Positions 24,390-34,763 of a stretch of 64,000 nt of DNA are shown one piece after another. Source of the stretch: Citricoccus sp. CH26A (GTDB lineage: Bacteria > Actinomycetota > Actinomycetes > Actinomycetales > Micrococcaceae); assembly GCF_000224415.1 (NCBI RefSeq), contig NZ_AFXQ01000004.1, positions 1 through 64,000 on the forward strand, read 5' to 3'. Position 1 is the first letter of the stretch. Every line of letters starts with the position of its first letter. The translations under genes were made by a program, and so were the position numbers. Below the pieces are notes generated by a model. The model saw only the letters and a list, made by a program, of their open reading frames with translations, was not told where the DNA came from and did not search any database.

Positions 24390-27112
24390 GCGCCCGCGGT
24401 CGGGACGGTCGCGACGATGGACTGCCGCACGGCCTCGAGGGCCTCGAGGATCCGGGTGGTGTCCTGGCCACCGCCCTGGGCGACGTCGTCCTTGCCACCG
24501 CCGCCGCCGCCGAGCACGGAGCAGGCGGTCTTCACCAGGGCGCCGGCCTTCAGGCCGGACCCGCGCGCCGCCTGGCTGGTGGCCACGACCACGAGCGGGC
24601 GGCCCTTGGCCACGCCGGCCAGGACCGCGACGACGGCGGTTCCGGCGGCGTTGCCGCTCGCGTTCTCGAGGCGGGAGCGCAGGTCCAGCGCCAGCGTCCG
24701 CAGCTCGTCGCCCGAACCGACCTGGCCGGCGTCGTGGGCCAGCACCTTCACGCCCGAGATGTCCACGGCCTTGTCGAGCAGGCGACCGGCCTCGGCCTGC
24801 AGTTGCGCGGCCCGCAGGGCGGCCAGTTCCTTCTCGATCTCCTTGAGCCGGCCCAGGGTGGCGGCCACGCGGTCCCTCACCTGGTCGGCCGGGACCTTGA
24901 GCATGCCGGTCAGCTCGTTGACGAGGGTCCGCTCGGTGGCCAGGTGGCGGAACGCGTCGAGGCCGACGAGGGCCTCCACGCGGCGGTTGCCGGAACCGAC
25001 GGACTGCTCGCCGAGCAGGGCCAGGGAGCCGATCTCCGCGGTGGCGCCCACGTGGGTGCCGCCGCAGAGCTCGCGCGACCAGGCGCCGTTGACCTCGACC
25101 ACGCGCACGCGGTCCCCGTACTTCTCGCCGAACAGGCTCATCGCCCCGAGCTCGCGCGCCTCGGACAGGGACATCTCCTGGGTGAGCACCGGGTAGTTGT
25201 CCCGGATGGCCACGTTGGAGACATCCTCGACCTCGGTGCGGGCCATCTCGGACATCGCCTCACCCCAGCGGAAGTCGAAGCGCAGGTAGCCCTCCTTGTT
25301 GAAGGACCCGGACTGGGTGGCCTCGGGGCCGAGGACCTGGTGCAGCGCGGCGTGCACGATGTGCGTGCCGGTGTGCGCCTTCTGGGCGTCCAGGCGGCGC
25401 TGCAGGTCGATGGCCCCGACGGCGGTGGCGCCCGCGGGCACCTCGCCCTGCCGCACCTTGACCCGGTGGACGCTCAGCCCCCTCAGCGGGGCCTGGACGT
25501 CGAGGACCTCCAGGACGAACCCGTCCCCGGTGATCAGGCCGGTGTCCGCGGCCTGGCCGCCGGACTCCGCGTAGAACGGCGTGGCGTCCAGGACCAGTTC
25601 GAGCTCCTGGCCCGCGGCCGCCGAGGTGACCTGCCGGCCCCCGGCGAGCAGTCCGCGGATCCGGGACTCGGTGGTGTGCTCGGTGTACCCGGTGAAGACG
25701 GTGTCTCCCTCGGCGACCAGCTCGCGGTAGGCGGAGGCGTCGACGTGGCCGGACTTCTTGGACTTGGCGTCCTGCCGGGCACGGTCGCGCTGCTCGGCCA
25801 TCAGGCTCCGGAAGCCCTCCTCGTCCACGCTGACCCCGGCCTCGGCGGCCATCTCGAGGGTCAGGTCGATCGGGAAGCCGTAGGTGTCGTGCAGCTCGAA
25901 GGCGTCGGCGCCGGAGATGCCCGGGCGTTCGGGGTCCTGGACCCGGGCCGAGGCCACGGCACCGTCCATGCGGGCGGTGCCGGCGGTGATGGTCCGCAGG
26001 AAGGCCTTCTCCTCGTTGTAGGCGATCCGCGAGATGCGCTCGAAGTCGCGACCGATCTCGGGGTAGGTGCCCACCATGGCGTCCCGGGACACGGGCAGCA
26101 GCTCGGGCAGCACCGGGTCGGTGACGCCCATCAGCCGCATCGCGCGCACGGCGCGGCGGATCAGGCGGCGCAGCACGTAGCCGCCGGCCTCGTTGCCCGG
26201 GACCACGCCGTCGGTGATGAGCATCAGTGCGGAGCGCACGTGGTCGGCGATCATGCGCAGCCGGACGTCGTCGGCGTAGTGCGGGTCCCGGGGGTCCTCG
26301 GTGGAGGTGTACTCACGGCCGGCCAGCTCGGCGGCGCGGTCCAGGACGGGACGGACCTGGTCCGTCTCGTACATGTTCTCCACGCCCTGCAGGATCATCG
26401 CCAGGCGCTCCAGGCCCAGCCCGGTGTCGATGTTCCGGTTCGCCAGTTCCCCGGCGACGTCGAAGTCCTCCTTCGTGCGCACCGTGGAGAGCTGGTACTG
26501 CATGAAGACCAGGTTCCAGATCTCCATGTAGCGGTTGTCGTCCGCGGCGGGACCGCCCTCGACCCCGTACTCGGGCCCGCGGTCGTAGAAGATCTCGGAG
26601 CAGGGACCGCCGGGCCCGGGCTGGCCGGTGTTCCAGTAGTTGTCGGCCTTGCCCATGCGCTGGATGCGGCCGGCGGGCACGCCCACCTCATCCCGCCAGA
26701 TCCGCTCGGCCTCGTCGTCCTCCTCGTAGACGGTGATCCAGAGCCGCTCCGGGTCCAGGCCGTAGCCGCCCTCCTCGCGGGAACTGGTGAGCAGCTCCCA
26801 GGCGAAGGGGATGGCCTGCTCCTTGAAGTAGTCGCCGAAGGAGAAGTTGCCGCACATCTGGAAGAAGGTGCCGTGCCGGACCGTCTTGCCGACCTCCTCG
26901 ATGTCCGCGGTGCGGATGCACTTCTGGACGGTGGTCGCGCGCGGGTACGGCGGGGTCTCCTGCCCGAGGAAGTAGGGGATGAAGGGGACCATGCCGGCGA
27001 TCGTGAAGAGCAACGACGGGTCCGGGGAGACCAGGGAGGCCGAGGGGACGACGGTGTGGTCCTTCTTCTCGAAGAACTCCAGCCAGCGGCTGGCGATTTC
27101 CTGGGACTTCAT
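24386..27112 (-). CDS. alaS: Alanyl-tRNA synthetase
   Basis: Charges tRNA-Ala. It is 908 residues and begins MKSQEIASRWLEFFEKKDH. The class II catalytic core is N-terminal (HTVVPSASLVSPDPSLLFTIAGMVPF). The editing domain carries HTGTHIVHAALHQVLG and the zinc-site CGGTHVG. The C-terminal C-Ala domain ends with the Gly-rich LGGGGGGKDDVAQGGG. The ATG at 27112 overlaps the stop of the DUF6167-like gene (ATGA), which decides the start; longer upstream readings have no similarity. Confidence 0.98.
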   Translation of the reverse strand: MKSQEIASRWLEFFEKKDHTVVPSASLVSPDPSLLFTIAGMVPFIPYFLGQETPPYPRATTVQKCIRTADIEEVGKTVRHGTFFQMCGNFSFGDYFKEQAIPFAWELLTSSREEGGYGLDPERLWITVYEEDDEAERIWRDEVGVPAGRIQRMGKADNYWNTGQPGPGGPCSEIFYDRGPEYGVEGGPAADDNRYMEIWNLVFMQYQLSTVRTKEDFDVAGELANRNIDTGLGLERLAMILQGVENMYETDQVRPVLDRAAELAGREYTSTEDPRDPHYADDVRLRMIADHVRSALMLITDGVVPGNEAGGYVLRRLIRRAVRAMRLMGVTDPVLPELLPVSRDAMVGTYPEIGRDFERISRIAYNEEKAFLRTITAGTARMDGAVASARVQDPERPGISGADAFELHDTYGFPIDLTLEMAAEAGVSVDEEGFRSLMAEQRDRARQDAKSKKSGHVDASAYRELVAEGDTVFTGYTEHTTESRIRGLLAGGRQVTSAAAGQELELVLDATPFYAESGGQAADTGLITGDGFVLEVLDVQAPLRGLSVHRVKVRQGEVPAGATAVGAIDLQRRLDAQKAHTGTHIVHAALHQVLGPEATQSGSFNKEGYLRFDFRWGEAMSEMARTEVEDVSNVAIRDNYPVLTQEMSLSEARELGAMSLFGEKYGDRVRVVEVNGAWSRELCGGTHVGATAEIGSLALLGEQSVGSGNRRVEALVGLDAFRHLATERTLVNELTGMLKVPADQVRDRVAATLGRLKEIEKELAALRAAQLQAEAGRLLDKAVDISGVKVLAHDAGQVGSGDELRTLALDLRSRLENASGNAAGTAVVAVLAGVAKGRPLVVVATSQAARGSGLKAGALVKTACSVLGGGGGGKDDVAQGGGQDTTRILEALEAVRQSIVATVPTAGA

Positions 27113-27504
27113 GACTGCTTCCGTGAGTCGGGGCGGGTGGACCGGCCGGCGGTGCCGGACGCGGAGGTGGCGGGGGCGGCGGTGGCGGTGCCGGGGATGG
27201 TCTCGTGGGCTGCGGCGGGGGCATCCCCGGCCGTGGTCCGCGGCGCGGCACCGGCCAGCGTGGAGGAGACGGTCTTCCAGGCCGGCACCTCCTCGCGCAG
27301 CTGATAGACGAAGGACCGGGCGCTGGCGGCCAGTGCGGTGGCCGCGGCCTGGCCGGCGTTGCGGCCGATGTTCTCCGGGTTCAGGGTGTTCCGGAGCGTC
27401 TCCTCGGCCTTGAGGGCGGCGGCATCGCGGCCCTTGCTGTAGGCGGTGTGGCCGAGCCATCCGGCCGCGGCGCCGACGCCCAGCAGCAGTACGCGCTTGA
27501 TCAC
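27109..27504 (-). CDS. Small membrane-associated protein, DUF6167-like
   Basis: A 131-residue protein. Residues 3-22 (KRVLLLGVGAAAGWLGHTAY) are a hydrophobic N-terminal helix acting as an anchor or signal; the middle (about 30-75) is helical and amphipathic, and the last ~45 residues are low-complexity Ala/Thr/Ser/Pro. A gene of this size between rpsD and alaS is common in related actinobacteria, and I place it in the DUF6167 family from memory. It is coupled to alaS by an ATGA overlap. Function unknown. Confidence 0.8.
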   Translation of the reverse strand: MIKRVLLLGVGAAAGWLGHTAYSKGRDAAALKAEETLRNTLNPENIGRNAGQAAATALAASARSFVYQLREEVPAWKTVSSTLAGAAPRTTAGDAPAAAHETIPGTATAAPATSASGTAGRSTRPDSRKQS

Positions 27505-27616
27505 GACAGGTCCTTTCCGGAGGGGTGACTGGTCTACCTTACCGGTGGCGGGAGTCGGACGCTGAAACCGGCACGGGCGGACGGCTGCGGCACCGCGTGC
27601 ACCCCCGTTAACGCCG

Positions 27617-27651
27617 AGGACCCGGCCTCCCCTCGGGGAGGACCGGGTCCT
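27617..27651 (-). terminator. rpsD terminator hairpin
   Basis: A 16-bp stem: AGGACCCGGCCTCCCC (27617-27632), a two-base loop, then GGGGAGG (27635-27641), one bulged A, and CCGGGTCCT (27643-27651). It starts 15 bases after the rpsD stop. There is no U tract on the minus strand after it, as usual for very GC-rich actinobacteria. Confidence 0.8.
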
Positions 27652-27665
27652 GCGTCACGTGCGGA

Positions 27666-28292
27666 TCAGCGCGCGTAGTACTCGACCACGAGGTTCTCCT
27701 CGCAGGTCACGGGGACCTCGGAGCGCTTGGGGCGGCGGACCAGCTTGGCCTGCAGCTTGTCGATCTCGACGTCCAGGTAACCCGGGACGGTCGGCAGGAC
27801 CTCCTGGTGTGCACCGGTGGCGGAGATCTGGAACGGGACCATCTTCTCGGAGCGGGAGTGCACGTGGATCAGCTGGCCCTCCTTCACGCGGAAGGACGGA
27901 CGGTCCACGCGGGCGCCGTTGACCATGATGTGGCGGTGCACGACCATCTGGCGGGCCTGGGCGATGGTGCGGGCGAAGCCGGCACGCAGCACCAGGGCGT
28001 CCAGGCGCATCTCGAGCAGCTCGACCAGGTTCTCACCGGTCAGGCCCTCGGTGCGCTTGGCCTCTTCGAAGTAACGGCGCATCTGCGCCTCGCGGATGTT
28101 GTACTGGGCGCGCAGGCGCTGCTTTTCCTTCAGGCGGACCGAGTAGTCGGAGTCGGCCTTGCGACGGGCACGGCCGTGCTGGCCGGGGCCGTACGGACGG
28201 CGCTCCATGTACTTCTCGGCCTTGGGGGTCAGGGCGATGCCGAGGGCGCGCGAGTGGCGCACGGTACGGCGCGAACGGAGGTTGGAAGCCAC
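27666..28292 (-). CDS. rpsD: 30S ribosomal protein S4
   Basis: Primary binder of the 16S rRNA 5' domain. It is 208 residues with the S4 N-terminal domain and the S4 RNA-binding domain MRLDALVLRAGFARTIAQARQMVVHRHIMVNG at about 93-125. It lacks the N-terminal zinc cysteine cluster. It stands alone here, away from the rpoA operon, as in most actinobacteria. The start is GTG with AAAGG upstream; a terminator follows and a long leader precedes it. Confidence 0.97.
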   Translation of the reverse strand: MASNLRSRRTVRHSRALGIALTPKAEKYMERRPYGPGQHGRARRKADSDYSVRLKEKQRLRAQYNIREAQMRRYFEEAKRTEGLTGENLVELLEMRLDALVLRAGFARTIAQARQMVVHRHIMVNGARVDRPSFRVKEGQLIHVHSRSEKMVPFQISATGAHQEVLPTVPGYLDVEIDKLQAKLVRRPKRSEVPVTCEENLVVEYYAR

Positions 28293-28638
28293 GAGGGACC
28301 TTTCTTGTCAGGCGGCACGGTTCTGGTGTGATCTCCGGTCCTGGCACAGGTGGGGACTCCCACGGTGTGACAAGTTGCAGACCGGAACCTGGCCTCCGTC
28401 GCGTCCTGCGGAGAGCTGAGGGGCATGCCGCTGCCCGTCATCGCTGCAGCGCCGCACGTCGGCGGTCCGCGGAAGCGGACCGGCCGGGACGGGACCTGCG
28501 GTGACTGCGGCCACGAGGACCGGTCCACCACGGGGAATACTGGCGGCGCTTGCCAGACAGCGGACTACTCTACCAGCCCCCGGGAGCCGTCCGCACCGGG
28601 CGGCCGGGCGGCCGGGCGCCCCTCAGTTCGGGCGCCCC
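28293..28638 (-). promoter_or_regulatory. rpsD upstream region: long leader with hairpins
   Basis: No gene is convincing in these 346 bases. The best -10 on the minus strand is TAGAGT (28567-28572), 275 bases before rpsD, implying a leader of about 268 bases. Within it is a perfect 8-bp hairpin, CGGTCCGC and GCGGACCG around a four-base loop (28463-28482), and a smaller one, GTGGG-GACT-CCCAC (28350-28363). S4 autoregulates translation through mRNA structures in other bacteria, so a regulatory role is possible but not shown. Confidence 0.4.
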
Positions 28639-29148
28639 TCAGCCCCGGGGTGTCTCGGGCATCGGCCGGCCCTCGGCCACCTGGGCGGCCTGGGCGACGT
28701 GCGAGGCCTCCACCAGCACGTCGTAGGACTCGGCCTCCATCACCTGGACCGAGGAGAAGTCGCGCTTGCCGCGGGTCGCGGCGTGGCCGATGGCCCCGAA
28801 GATCGCCCCCCAGACGGCACCGAAGCCCACGGCCAGCAGGATCATCAGCAGGCCGGACTCCGGGGCGAAGATCACGAACAGGATGCCGATCATCAGCCCG
28901 AACCACAGGCCGCCGAGGGCGCCCTGGCCGGCGGCCCGGGCAGTGGTCAGCCTCCCCGTGATCTGCTCGACCGAGCGCAGCCCGGTGCCCACGATCCGCG
29001 TCCTCTCCACCGGGAAGCCGCCGTCCGACAACCGGTCCACGAGTTCCTGGGCCTGTTCGTACGTGGTCACGGTCTTGAGGATGCGGTAGTCGACCTCCGT
29101 GGTGTTGGGCACCAGGCGGGACGCGGGGTTGTTGGCGGGAGTGGTCAT
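28639..29148 (-). CDS. YflT-like (general stress protein 17M) membrane protein
   Basis: A 169-residue protein. Residues ~20-75 (VDYRILKTVTTYEQAQELVDRL followed by VERTRIVGTGLRSVEQITGRL) resemble the general stress protein 17M/YflT domain. Two hydrophobic segments follow (GLWFGLMIGILFVIFAP and LMILLAVGFGAVWGAIFGAIG), then a short soluble tail. The start is ATG 29148 with GGAGG seven bases upstream. A candidate promoter (TAGGAT, 29223-29228) lies in the gap to rarA, so it can be expressed alone. Exact function unknown. Confidence 0.8.
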   Translation of the reverse strand: MTTPANNPASRLVPNTTEVDYRILKTVTTYEQAQELVDRLSDGGFPVERTRIVGTGLRSVEQITGRLTTARAAGQGALGGLWFGLMIGILFVIFAPESGLLMILLAVGFGAVWGAIFGAIGHAATRGKRDFSSVQVMEAESYDVLVEASHVAQAAQVAEGRPMPETPRG

Positions 29149-29222
29149 GGGACGGCCTCCGGTTTCCCCGGGCCGCTGGGAGCGCTGTCCCGGACCCGGA
29201 CGGTGCGGACAGGAACGACTCC

Positions 29223-29228
29223 ATCCTA
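29223..29228 (-). promoter_or_regulatory. Candidate -10 box for the YflT-like gene
   Basis: Minus-strand TAGGAT in the 127-base gap after rarA, giving a leader of about 70 bases. No clear -35 box. Confidence 0.35.
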
Positions 29229-29275
29229 GGTCTGTCCGGGCCCCCGGGGCGCGGGTGCGTCCGCCGGGAGCGGTG

Positions 29276-30718
29276 TCAGCCCTCGGCGCCCTGCTCGTCG
29301 GGCTTGCGCGCAGGCGGCGGCGTGCCGCGGATGATGGACCGTAGGCCCTGCACCCGGTCCCCCAGGTTCCGCTCCACCCCGTTGCGGGTGGGCCGGTAGT
29401 AGTCCTTGCCCCGCAACGGGTCCGGGGCGTACTGCTGGCGCGCCACCCCGTGCGGAGCGTCGTGGGAGTAGACGTACCCCCTCCCGTGGCCGAGACCGGC
29501 CGCACCCGGGTAGTGGGCGTCGCGCAGGTGCGCGGGCACCTCGCCGGACAGTCCGGCGCGGACGTCGGCCACGGCCTCGTTGATGGCGGTGTAGGAGGCG
29601 TTCGACTTCGGGGCGGTGGCCAGGTGCACCACCGCCTCGGCGAGCACGAGCCGGCCCTCGGGCATGCCGATGAGCTGGACGGCCTGCGCCGCGGCGACCG
29701 CGGTCTGCAGCGCGGTGGGGTCGGCCATGCCGACGTCCTCCGAGGCCGAGATGATCAGCCGGCGGGCGATGAACCGGGGGTCCTCTCCCGCCTCGAGCAT
29801 GCGGGCCAGGTAGTGTAGGGAGGCGTCCACGTCCGAGCCGCGGATGGACTTGATGAAGGCGCTGATGACGTCGTAGTGCTGGTCACCGGCCTTGTCATAG
29901 CGCAGCACCGCGCGGTCCATGGCCTGCGCGGCGTCCTCCACGGTGATCGTGGGCGTGCCGTCCTCCGCCCCGCGGTCCAGCGCGACGCCGGCACTGGCCT
30001 CCAGCGTGGTCAGCGCGCGCCGGGCATCGCCCTGGGCCATCCGCACCAGGTACTCCCGGGCCTCGTCGGCCAGTTCCACCGTGCCGTTCAGGCCGCGCTC
30101 GTCCGCGACCGCCCGGTCCAGCAGGTCGCCGATGTCCGCGTCCGTCAGGGGCTTGAGGGTCAGCAGCAGCGACCGGGACAGCAGCGGCGCCACGACCGAG
30201 AAGGAGGGGTTCTCCGTGGTCGCGGCCACGAGCACCACCCAGCGGTTCTCCACGCCCGGCAGCAACGCGTCCTGCTGGGCCTTGTTGAAGCGGTGGATCT
30301 CGTCCAGGAACAGCACGGTGGTCCGGCCGTAGAGGTCGCGGTCGTCCAGGGCGCGGTCCATGACCGCCCGGACGTCCTTGACGCCGGAGTTGATGGCCGA
30401 CAGTTCCACGAAGGTGCGTCCGGGGCCTCGGGCGATCACGTGTGCCAGGGTGGTCTTGCCGGTTCCCGGGGGCCCGTACAGGATCAACGACGACGGCCCG
30501 GCGCCCGAGCCGCGGCCGCCACCGGCGCCCTCGGCCAGCTTGCGCAACGGCGACCCGGTGTGGAGCAGGTGCTGCTGGCCGACCACCTCGTCCACGGACC
30601 GCGGCCGCATCCGCACCGCCAGCGGGGCACCCGGGCGCGCCCGGACGGCCTCGGAGGCGCCGTCGTCGGGCTCCTCGGCGTCATCGGAACCGCTGAGGGC
30701 ACTGAACAGATCACTCAC
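29276..30718 (-). CDS. rarA: Replication-associated recombination protein A (RarA/MgsA-type AAA+ ATPase)
   Basis: Clamp-loader-like ATPase acting at stalled replication forks. It is 480 residues. Walker [11 protein letters not shown] is at about 81-90, Walker [18 protein letters not shown] at about 134-150, and sensor 1 ATTENPSF follows. The MgsA C-terminal domain contains [22 protein letters not shown] and ends with [12 protein letters not shown]. The GTG start is preceded by TAGGCT and six bases, so the transcript is probably leaderless. Its start region is only 31 bases from the divergent dtd. Confidence 0.95.
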   Translation of the reverse strand: MSDLFSALSGSDDAEEPDDGASEAVRARPGAPLAVRMRPRSVDEVVGQQHLLHTGSPLRKLAEGAGGGRGSGAGPSSLILYGPPGTGKTTLAHVIARGPGRTFVELSAINSGVKDVRAVMDRALDDRDLYGRTTVLFLDEIHRFNKAQQDALLPGVENRWVVLVAATTENPSFSVVAPLLSRSLLLTLKPLTDADIGDLLDRAVADERGLNGTVELADEAREYLVRMAQGDARRALTTLEASAGVALDRGAEDGTPTITVEDAAQAMDRAVLRYDKAGDQHYDVISAFIKSIRGSDVDASLHYLARMLEAGEDPRFIARRLIISASEDVGMADPTALQTAVAAAQAVQLIGMPEGRLVLAEAVVHLATAPKSNASYTAINEAVADVRAGLSGEVPAHLRDAHYPGAAGLGHGRGYVYSHDAPHGVARQQYAPDPLRGKDYYRPTRNGVERNLGDRVQGLRSIIRGTPPPARKPDEQGAEG

Positions 30719-30730
30719 CGCTCCAGCCTA
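30719..30730 (-). promoter_or_regulatory. Likely leaderless promoter of rarA (-10 box)
   Basis: Minus-strand TAGGCT (30725-30730) is followed by GGAGCG and the rarA GTG. The spacing places the transcription start on the start codon. The -35 region would lie inside the 5' end of dtd. Confidence 0.45.
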
Positions 30731-30749
30731 GATGAGCCACCATGGAGGC

Positions 30750-31202
<453 letters not shown>

Positions 31203-31219
31203 CGCGCCCGGGCGGGCCG

Positions 31220-31252
31220 GGCGCGCCGGCACCCGATCAGCGCCGGCGCGCC
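31220..31252. terminator. Bidirectional terminator hairpin between dtd and the aspS-linked gene
   Basis: GGCGCGCCGGC (31220-31230) and GCCGGCGCGCC (31242-31252) form a perfect 11-bp stem around an 11-base loop. It lies between two convergent genes; one arm overlaps the last codons of the minus-strand gene. There is no T tract. Confidence 0.6.
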
Positions 31253-31461
31253 GCCCAGATCCGCACGGAGACCACCGCGGCGGTGACTCCCCCGGCCCCC
31301 GCGACGAGCCAGCGCAGCAGCATGGGCCACTCGGTCGTGAGGTCGATCAGCATGCTCAGGCCGAACGTCACCACGAGCAGCGGCAGCAGGCGCACCGCCG
31401 TGGGCGGGACCACCCGCGGATCGGGGTCCGCGGGGCCCGTGCCGGTCGGCGGCTGCATCAC
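31237..31461 (-). CDS. Small two-helix membrane protein coupled to aspS
   Basis: Seventy-four residues: a Pro-rich start ([20 protein letters not shown]), two hydrophobic segments ([15 protein letters not shown] and [21 protein letters not shown]), and a basic WAARRR end. It should be an integral membrane hairpin. The ATG at 31461 overlaps the aspS stop, so it is coupled to aspS. No family recognised; function unknown. Confidence 0.65.
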   Translation of the reverse strand: MMQPPTGTGPADPDPRVVPPTAVRLLPLLVVTFGLSMLIDLTTEWPMLLRWLVAGAGGVTAAVVSVRIWAARRR

Positions 31462-33290
31462 GCTCGGGCGCCGTCCGCGGCCGGTCCGGCGTCGGCCGGC
31501 TGCTTCGGCTCGGGCTTCGCGTCCACGCCGGCCTCCTTGCGCTGCTGCGGGGTGATGGGTGCGGGGGCTGCGGTCAGCGGGTCGTAGCCGTTGCCGGTCT
31601 TCGGGAAGGCGATCACCTCGCGGATCGAGTCCGCCCCGGCCAGCAGGGTCACGATGCGGTCCCAGCCGAAGGCGATGCCGCCGTGCGGGGGCGCGCCGTA
31701 CTTGAAGCCCTCGAGCAGGAACCCGAACTTGGACTGGGCGGACTCCTTGTCCAGGCCCATCAGGTGGAACACCCGCTTCTGGACCTCGGCCTGGTGGATA
31801 CGGATGGACCCGCCCCCGACCTCGTGGCCGTTCACCACGATGTCGTAGGCGTAGGAGAGCGCATTCTCGGGGTCCGTGTCGAAGGTGTCGAGGAACTCCG
31901 GCTTCGGCGAGGTGAAGGCGTGGTGCACGGCGGTCCAGGCACCCGATCCCACGGCCACGTCACCGGAGGCCACCGCGTCGGCGGCCGGCTCGAACATGGG
32001 GGCGTCCACGATCCAGGCGAAGGCCCAGTCGGCCTCGGCCGCGGGGACGTCCGGCCCGGCGTCCTTGACCAGGCCGACGCGGTGGCCGATCTCCACGCGG
32101 GCCGCACCGAGCAGGGCGCGCGAGGGCTTGGCCTCGCCCGCGGCGAAGAAGACGCAGTCCCCGGGCTGCGCGCCGACGGCCCCGGCCAGTCCGGCCTTCT
32201 CCGTCTCGGAGATGTTCTTGGAGACCGGGCCGGTCAGGGAGCCGTCCTCCTGCACGAGCACGTAGGCCAGTCCCCGGGCGCCGCGCTGCTTCGCCCACTC
32301 CTGCCAGGCGTCCAGGGTCCGGCGCGGCTGCGAGGCCCCGCCGGGCATGACCACGGCGCCCACGTAGGGGGCCTGGAAGACGCGGAACGGGGTGTCCGCG
32401 AAGTACTCGGTGAGGTCGGTCAGCTCCAGGCCGAAGCGCAGGTCGGGCTTGTCCGAGCCGTACTTCTCCATGGCCTCCCGGTAGGTCATCCGGCGGATGG
32501 GGGTGGGGACGTCCACGCCGACCAGCGACCACACGGCCTTCAGGATCCGCTCGCCGAGGGAGATGATGTCGTCCTGCTCCACGAACGAGGCCTCGATGTC
32601 CAGCTGGGTGAACTCGGGCTGGCGGTCCGCCCGGAAGTCCTCGTCCCGGTAGCAGCGGGCGATCTGGAAGTACTTCTCGATGCCGCCGACCTGCAGCAGC
32701 TGCTTGAACAGCTGCGGGGACTGGGGCAGGGCGTACCAGGAGCCCGGCGCGAGGCGGGCCGGCACCAGGAAGTCCCGGGCGCCCTCCGGGGTGGAACGGG
32801 TCAGGGTGGGGGTCTCGACCTCGATGAAGCCCTCGTCGTGCAGCAGGTTGCGGGCGGTGCGGTTCACCTCGGAACGCAGGCGCATGATGCGGGCCGGCTC
32901 CGGGCGGCGCAGGTCCAGGTAGCGGTGGCGCAGCCGGGCCTCCTCGCCGACCTCGACGTGCTCGTCCACCTGGAAGGGCAGCGGGGCGGCGGTGTTGAGC
33001 ACGGTCACGGTGTCCGTGATGAGCTCGACCTCGCCCGAGGGCAGGTGCGGGTTCTCGTTGCCCTCCGGCCGGCGCTCCACCGTGCCGGTGACCTGGAGGA
33101 CGAACTCGTTGCGCAGCGGGTCGAAATCCTTCTCGTCCCGGACCACGACCTGGGCGAACCCGGACGCGTCCCGCAGGTCCACGAAGGCGACCCCTCCGTG
33201 GTCCCGGCGACGGGCCACCCAACCGGTGACGGTGACGTTCTGTCCGATGAGCGAGGCGTTGAGCTCGCCCAGCTGGTGGGTGCGCAGCAC
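31458..33290 (-). CDS. aspS: Aspartyl-tRNA synthetase, bacterial type (probably also charges tRNA-Asn)
   Basis: A 610-residue class IIb synthetase. It has the N-terminal OB-fold anticodon domain ([21 protein letters not shown]), motif 2 around [24 protein letters not shown], the bacterial GAD insert (about 300-420) and motif 3 [15 protein letters not shown]. Actinobacteria normally lack AsnRS and use a nondiscriminating AspRS with GatCAB; that is inferred from the group. The C-terminus has ~25 variable charged residues. The start is MLRTHQLG with a candidate promoter about 120 bases upstream. Confidence 0.96.
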   Translation of the reverse strand: MLRTHQLGELNASLIGQNVTVTGWVARRRDHGGVAFVDLRDASGFAQVVVRDEKDFDPLRNEFVLQVTGTVERRPEGNENPHLPSGEVELITDTVTVLNTAAPLPFQVDEHVEVGEEARLRHRYLDLRRPEPARIMRLRSEVNRTARNLLHDEGFIEVETPTLTRSTPEGARDFLVPARLAPGSWYALPQSPQLFKQLLQVGGIEKYFQIARCYRDEDFRADRQPEFTQLDIEASFVEQDDIISLGERILKAVWSLVGVDVPTPIRRMTYREAMEKYGSDKPDLRFGLELTDLTEYFADTPFRVFQAPYVGAVVMPGGASQPRRTLDAWQEWAKQRGARGLAYVLVQEDGSLTGPVSKNISETEKAGLAGAVGAQPGDCVFFAAGEAKPSRALLGAARVEIGHRVGLVKDAGPDVPAAEADWAFAWIVDAPMFEPAADAVASGDVAVGSGAWTAVHHAFTSPKPEFLDTFDTDPENALSYAYDIVVNGHEVGGGSIRIHQAEVQKRVFHLMGLDKESAQSKFGFLLEGFKYGAPPHGGIAFGWDRIVTLLAGADSIREVIAFPKTGNGYDPLTAAPAPITPQQRKEAGVDAKPEPKQPADAGPAADGARA

Positions 33291-33458
33291 GAGGGTCCTT
33301 CCGGTCCCGGTTCACCGGGATGTTGGTCTGGTGTCGATCTGGTGTGATAGGTCTTCAGCCGTCAGCACCGCGCGGGCTCGATACGTCCCGCCGCCGTCCG
33401 GCTCCGGGGATGATTCTAGTCCGTGGCCCGGGACAGATTCCCCGACGGAGGACACGCC
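33291..33458. promoter_or_regulatory. Divergent intergenic region aspS / APC permease
   Basis: The best promoter signal is a minus-strand TAGAAT at 33413-33418, which would give aspS a leader of about 115 bases. For the permease only the Shine-Dalgarno GGAGG before 33459 is clear. I see no T-box or other riboswitch. Confidence 0.4.
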
Positions 33459-34763
33459 ATGCCCCAGACCCACCCCGCCGCCGGTCCCCCGGCCGCCCTG
33501 CAGCGCCGCCTGGGCCTGCCCGGCGCGATCGTCATCGGCGTCGGGTCGATGGTCGGCGCGGGCGTGTTCACCTCCCTCGGCCTGGCGGCCTCCACCGCGG
33601 GGCCGCTCCTGGTGCTCGCCCTGGTCCTGGCCGGTGCCACCGCGTGGATCAACGCCACGGCCATGGCCCAGCTCGCGGCCGTCCACCCGACCTCCGGCGG
33701 GGCCTACGTGTACGGGCGGCGCCAGCTGGGCGAGTGGGCCGGCTTCGTGGCCGGCTGGGGCTTCGTCACCGGCAAGTCCGCCTCCATCGCCGCGATGGCG
33801 TACACCCTCGCCCTCTACCTGGTCCCGACGGCGTCCGGGGCCTCGGACCGGACGGCCCGCTGGGTGGCGATCGCCGCCGTCGTGGTGATCACCGGCATCA
33901 CCCTGCTGGGCATCACCCGCACGGTGCAGGCGACCGTGGTGATCGTGACCCCGGTGCTGGCCCTGCTCGCCGTGGTGATCGTGACCGGCTTCGTGGGCGT
34001 CACGCCCGGCCCCGTCCCGGCTACCGGCGGGGGCGCGTCCGGTGCGGCGATGGACCCCACCCCGCTGGGGGTGCTGCAGGGCGCCGGGCTGCTGTTCTTC
34101 GCCTTCGCCGGCTACGCGCGCATCGCGACGATGGGCGAGGAGGTGCGCGATCCCCGCCGCACCATCCCCCGGGCCGTCTTCGGTGCGCTGGCGTTCACGC
34201 TCGTGCTCTACCTCCTGCTGGCCGTGAGCCTGCAGGCCGTCCTCGGTGTCCAGGGGCTGGGCCAGACCCCCACCGCGGTGCGCGACGCCGTCGAGGTCGT
34301 GTTCGGGCCGGACTGGGTGTGGCTGGCCGTGGCCGGTGCGGCGCTGGCCTGCCTGGGCTCGATGCTGAACCTGGTGGCCGGGATCTCCCGGACGGGCCTG
34401 GCGATGGCCCGGGAGCGCGACCTGCCGCCGCCGCTGGCGCGGATCTCGGCACGGACGTCCGTGCCGTGGGTCGCCCAGCTCACGGCGGCGGCGGTGGTCG
34501 TCGTGATGCTGCTCACCGCGGACGTGCTGACCGTCGTGGGCTACTCGTCCTTCGGCGTGCTGGTGTACTACGCCGTGGCGAACGTCTCCGCCCTCACGCT
34601 CACCGAACGGGTGGTGCCGGGCCCCCGGTGGCTGAACCTGCTCGGCGCGGCGGCCTGCCTGCTCCTGGCCTTCATGCTGCCGGTCCAGTCGGTGCTGGTC
34701 ATGCTCGCGGTCTTCGCCGTGGGCCTGGCCGGCCGGGCCGTGGTGGGGCTCAGGCGCCGGTGA
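33459..34763 (+). CDS. APC-family amino acid permease
   Basis: A membrane transporter of 434 residues with about 11-12 hydrophobic segments. The first helix carries GLPGAIVIGVGSMVGAGVFTSLG, the unwound GSxxGAGxF substrate-site motif of the APC superfamily, and FAFAGYARIATMGEEVRDPRRTIPRA matches the conserved helix 6 region. The specificity cannot be read from sequence. The start is ATG 33459 with GGAGG eight bases upstream, preferred over an upstream ATG. The last 14 bases overlap the 3' end of the convergent hisS. Confidence 0.9.
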   Translation: MPQTHPAAGPPAALQRRLGLPGAIVIGVGSMVGAGVFTSLGLAASTAGPLLVLALVLAGATAWINATAMAQLAAVHPTSGGAYVYGRRQLGEWAGFVAGWGFVTGKSASIAAMAYTLALYLVPTASGASDRTARWVAIAAVVVITGITLLGITRTVQATVVIVTPVLALLAVVIVTGFVGVTPGPVPATGGGASGAAMDPTPLGVLQGAGLLFFAFAGYARIATMGEEVRDPRRTIPRAVFGALAFTLVLYLLLAVSLQAVLGVQGLGQTPTAVRDAVEVVFGPDWVWLAVAGAALACLGSMLNLVAGISRTGLAMARERDLPPPLARISARTSVPWVAQLTAAAVVVVMLLTADVLTVVGYSSFGVLVYYAVANVSALTLTERVVPGPRWLNLLGAAACLLLAFMLPVQSVLVMLAVFAVGLAGRAVVGLRRR

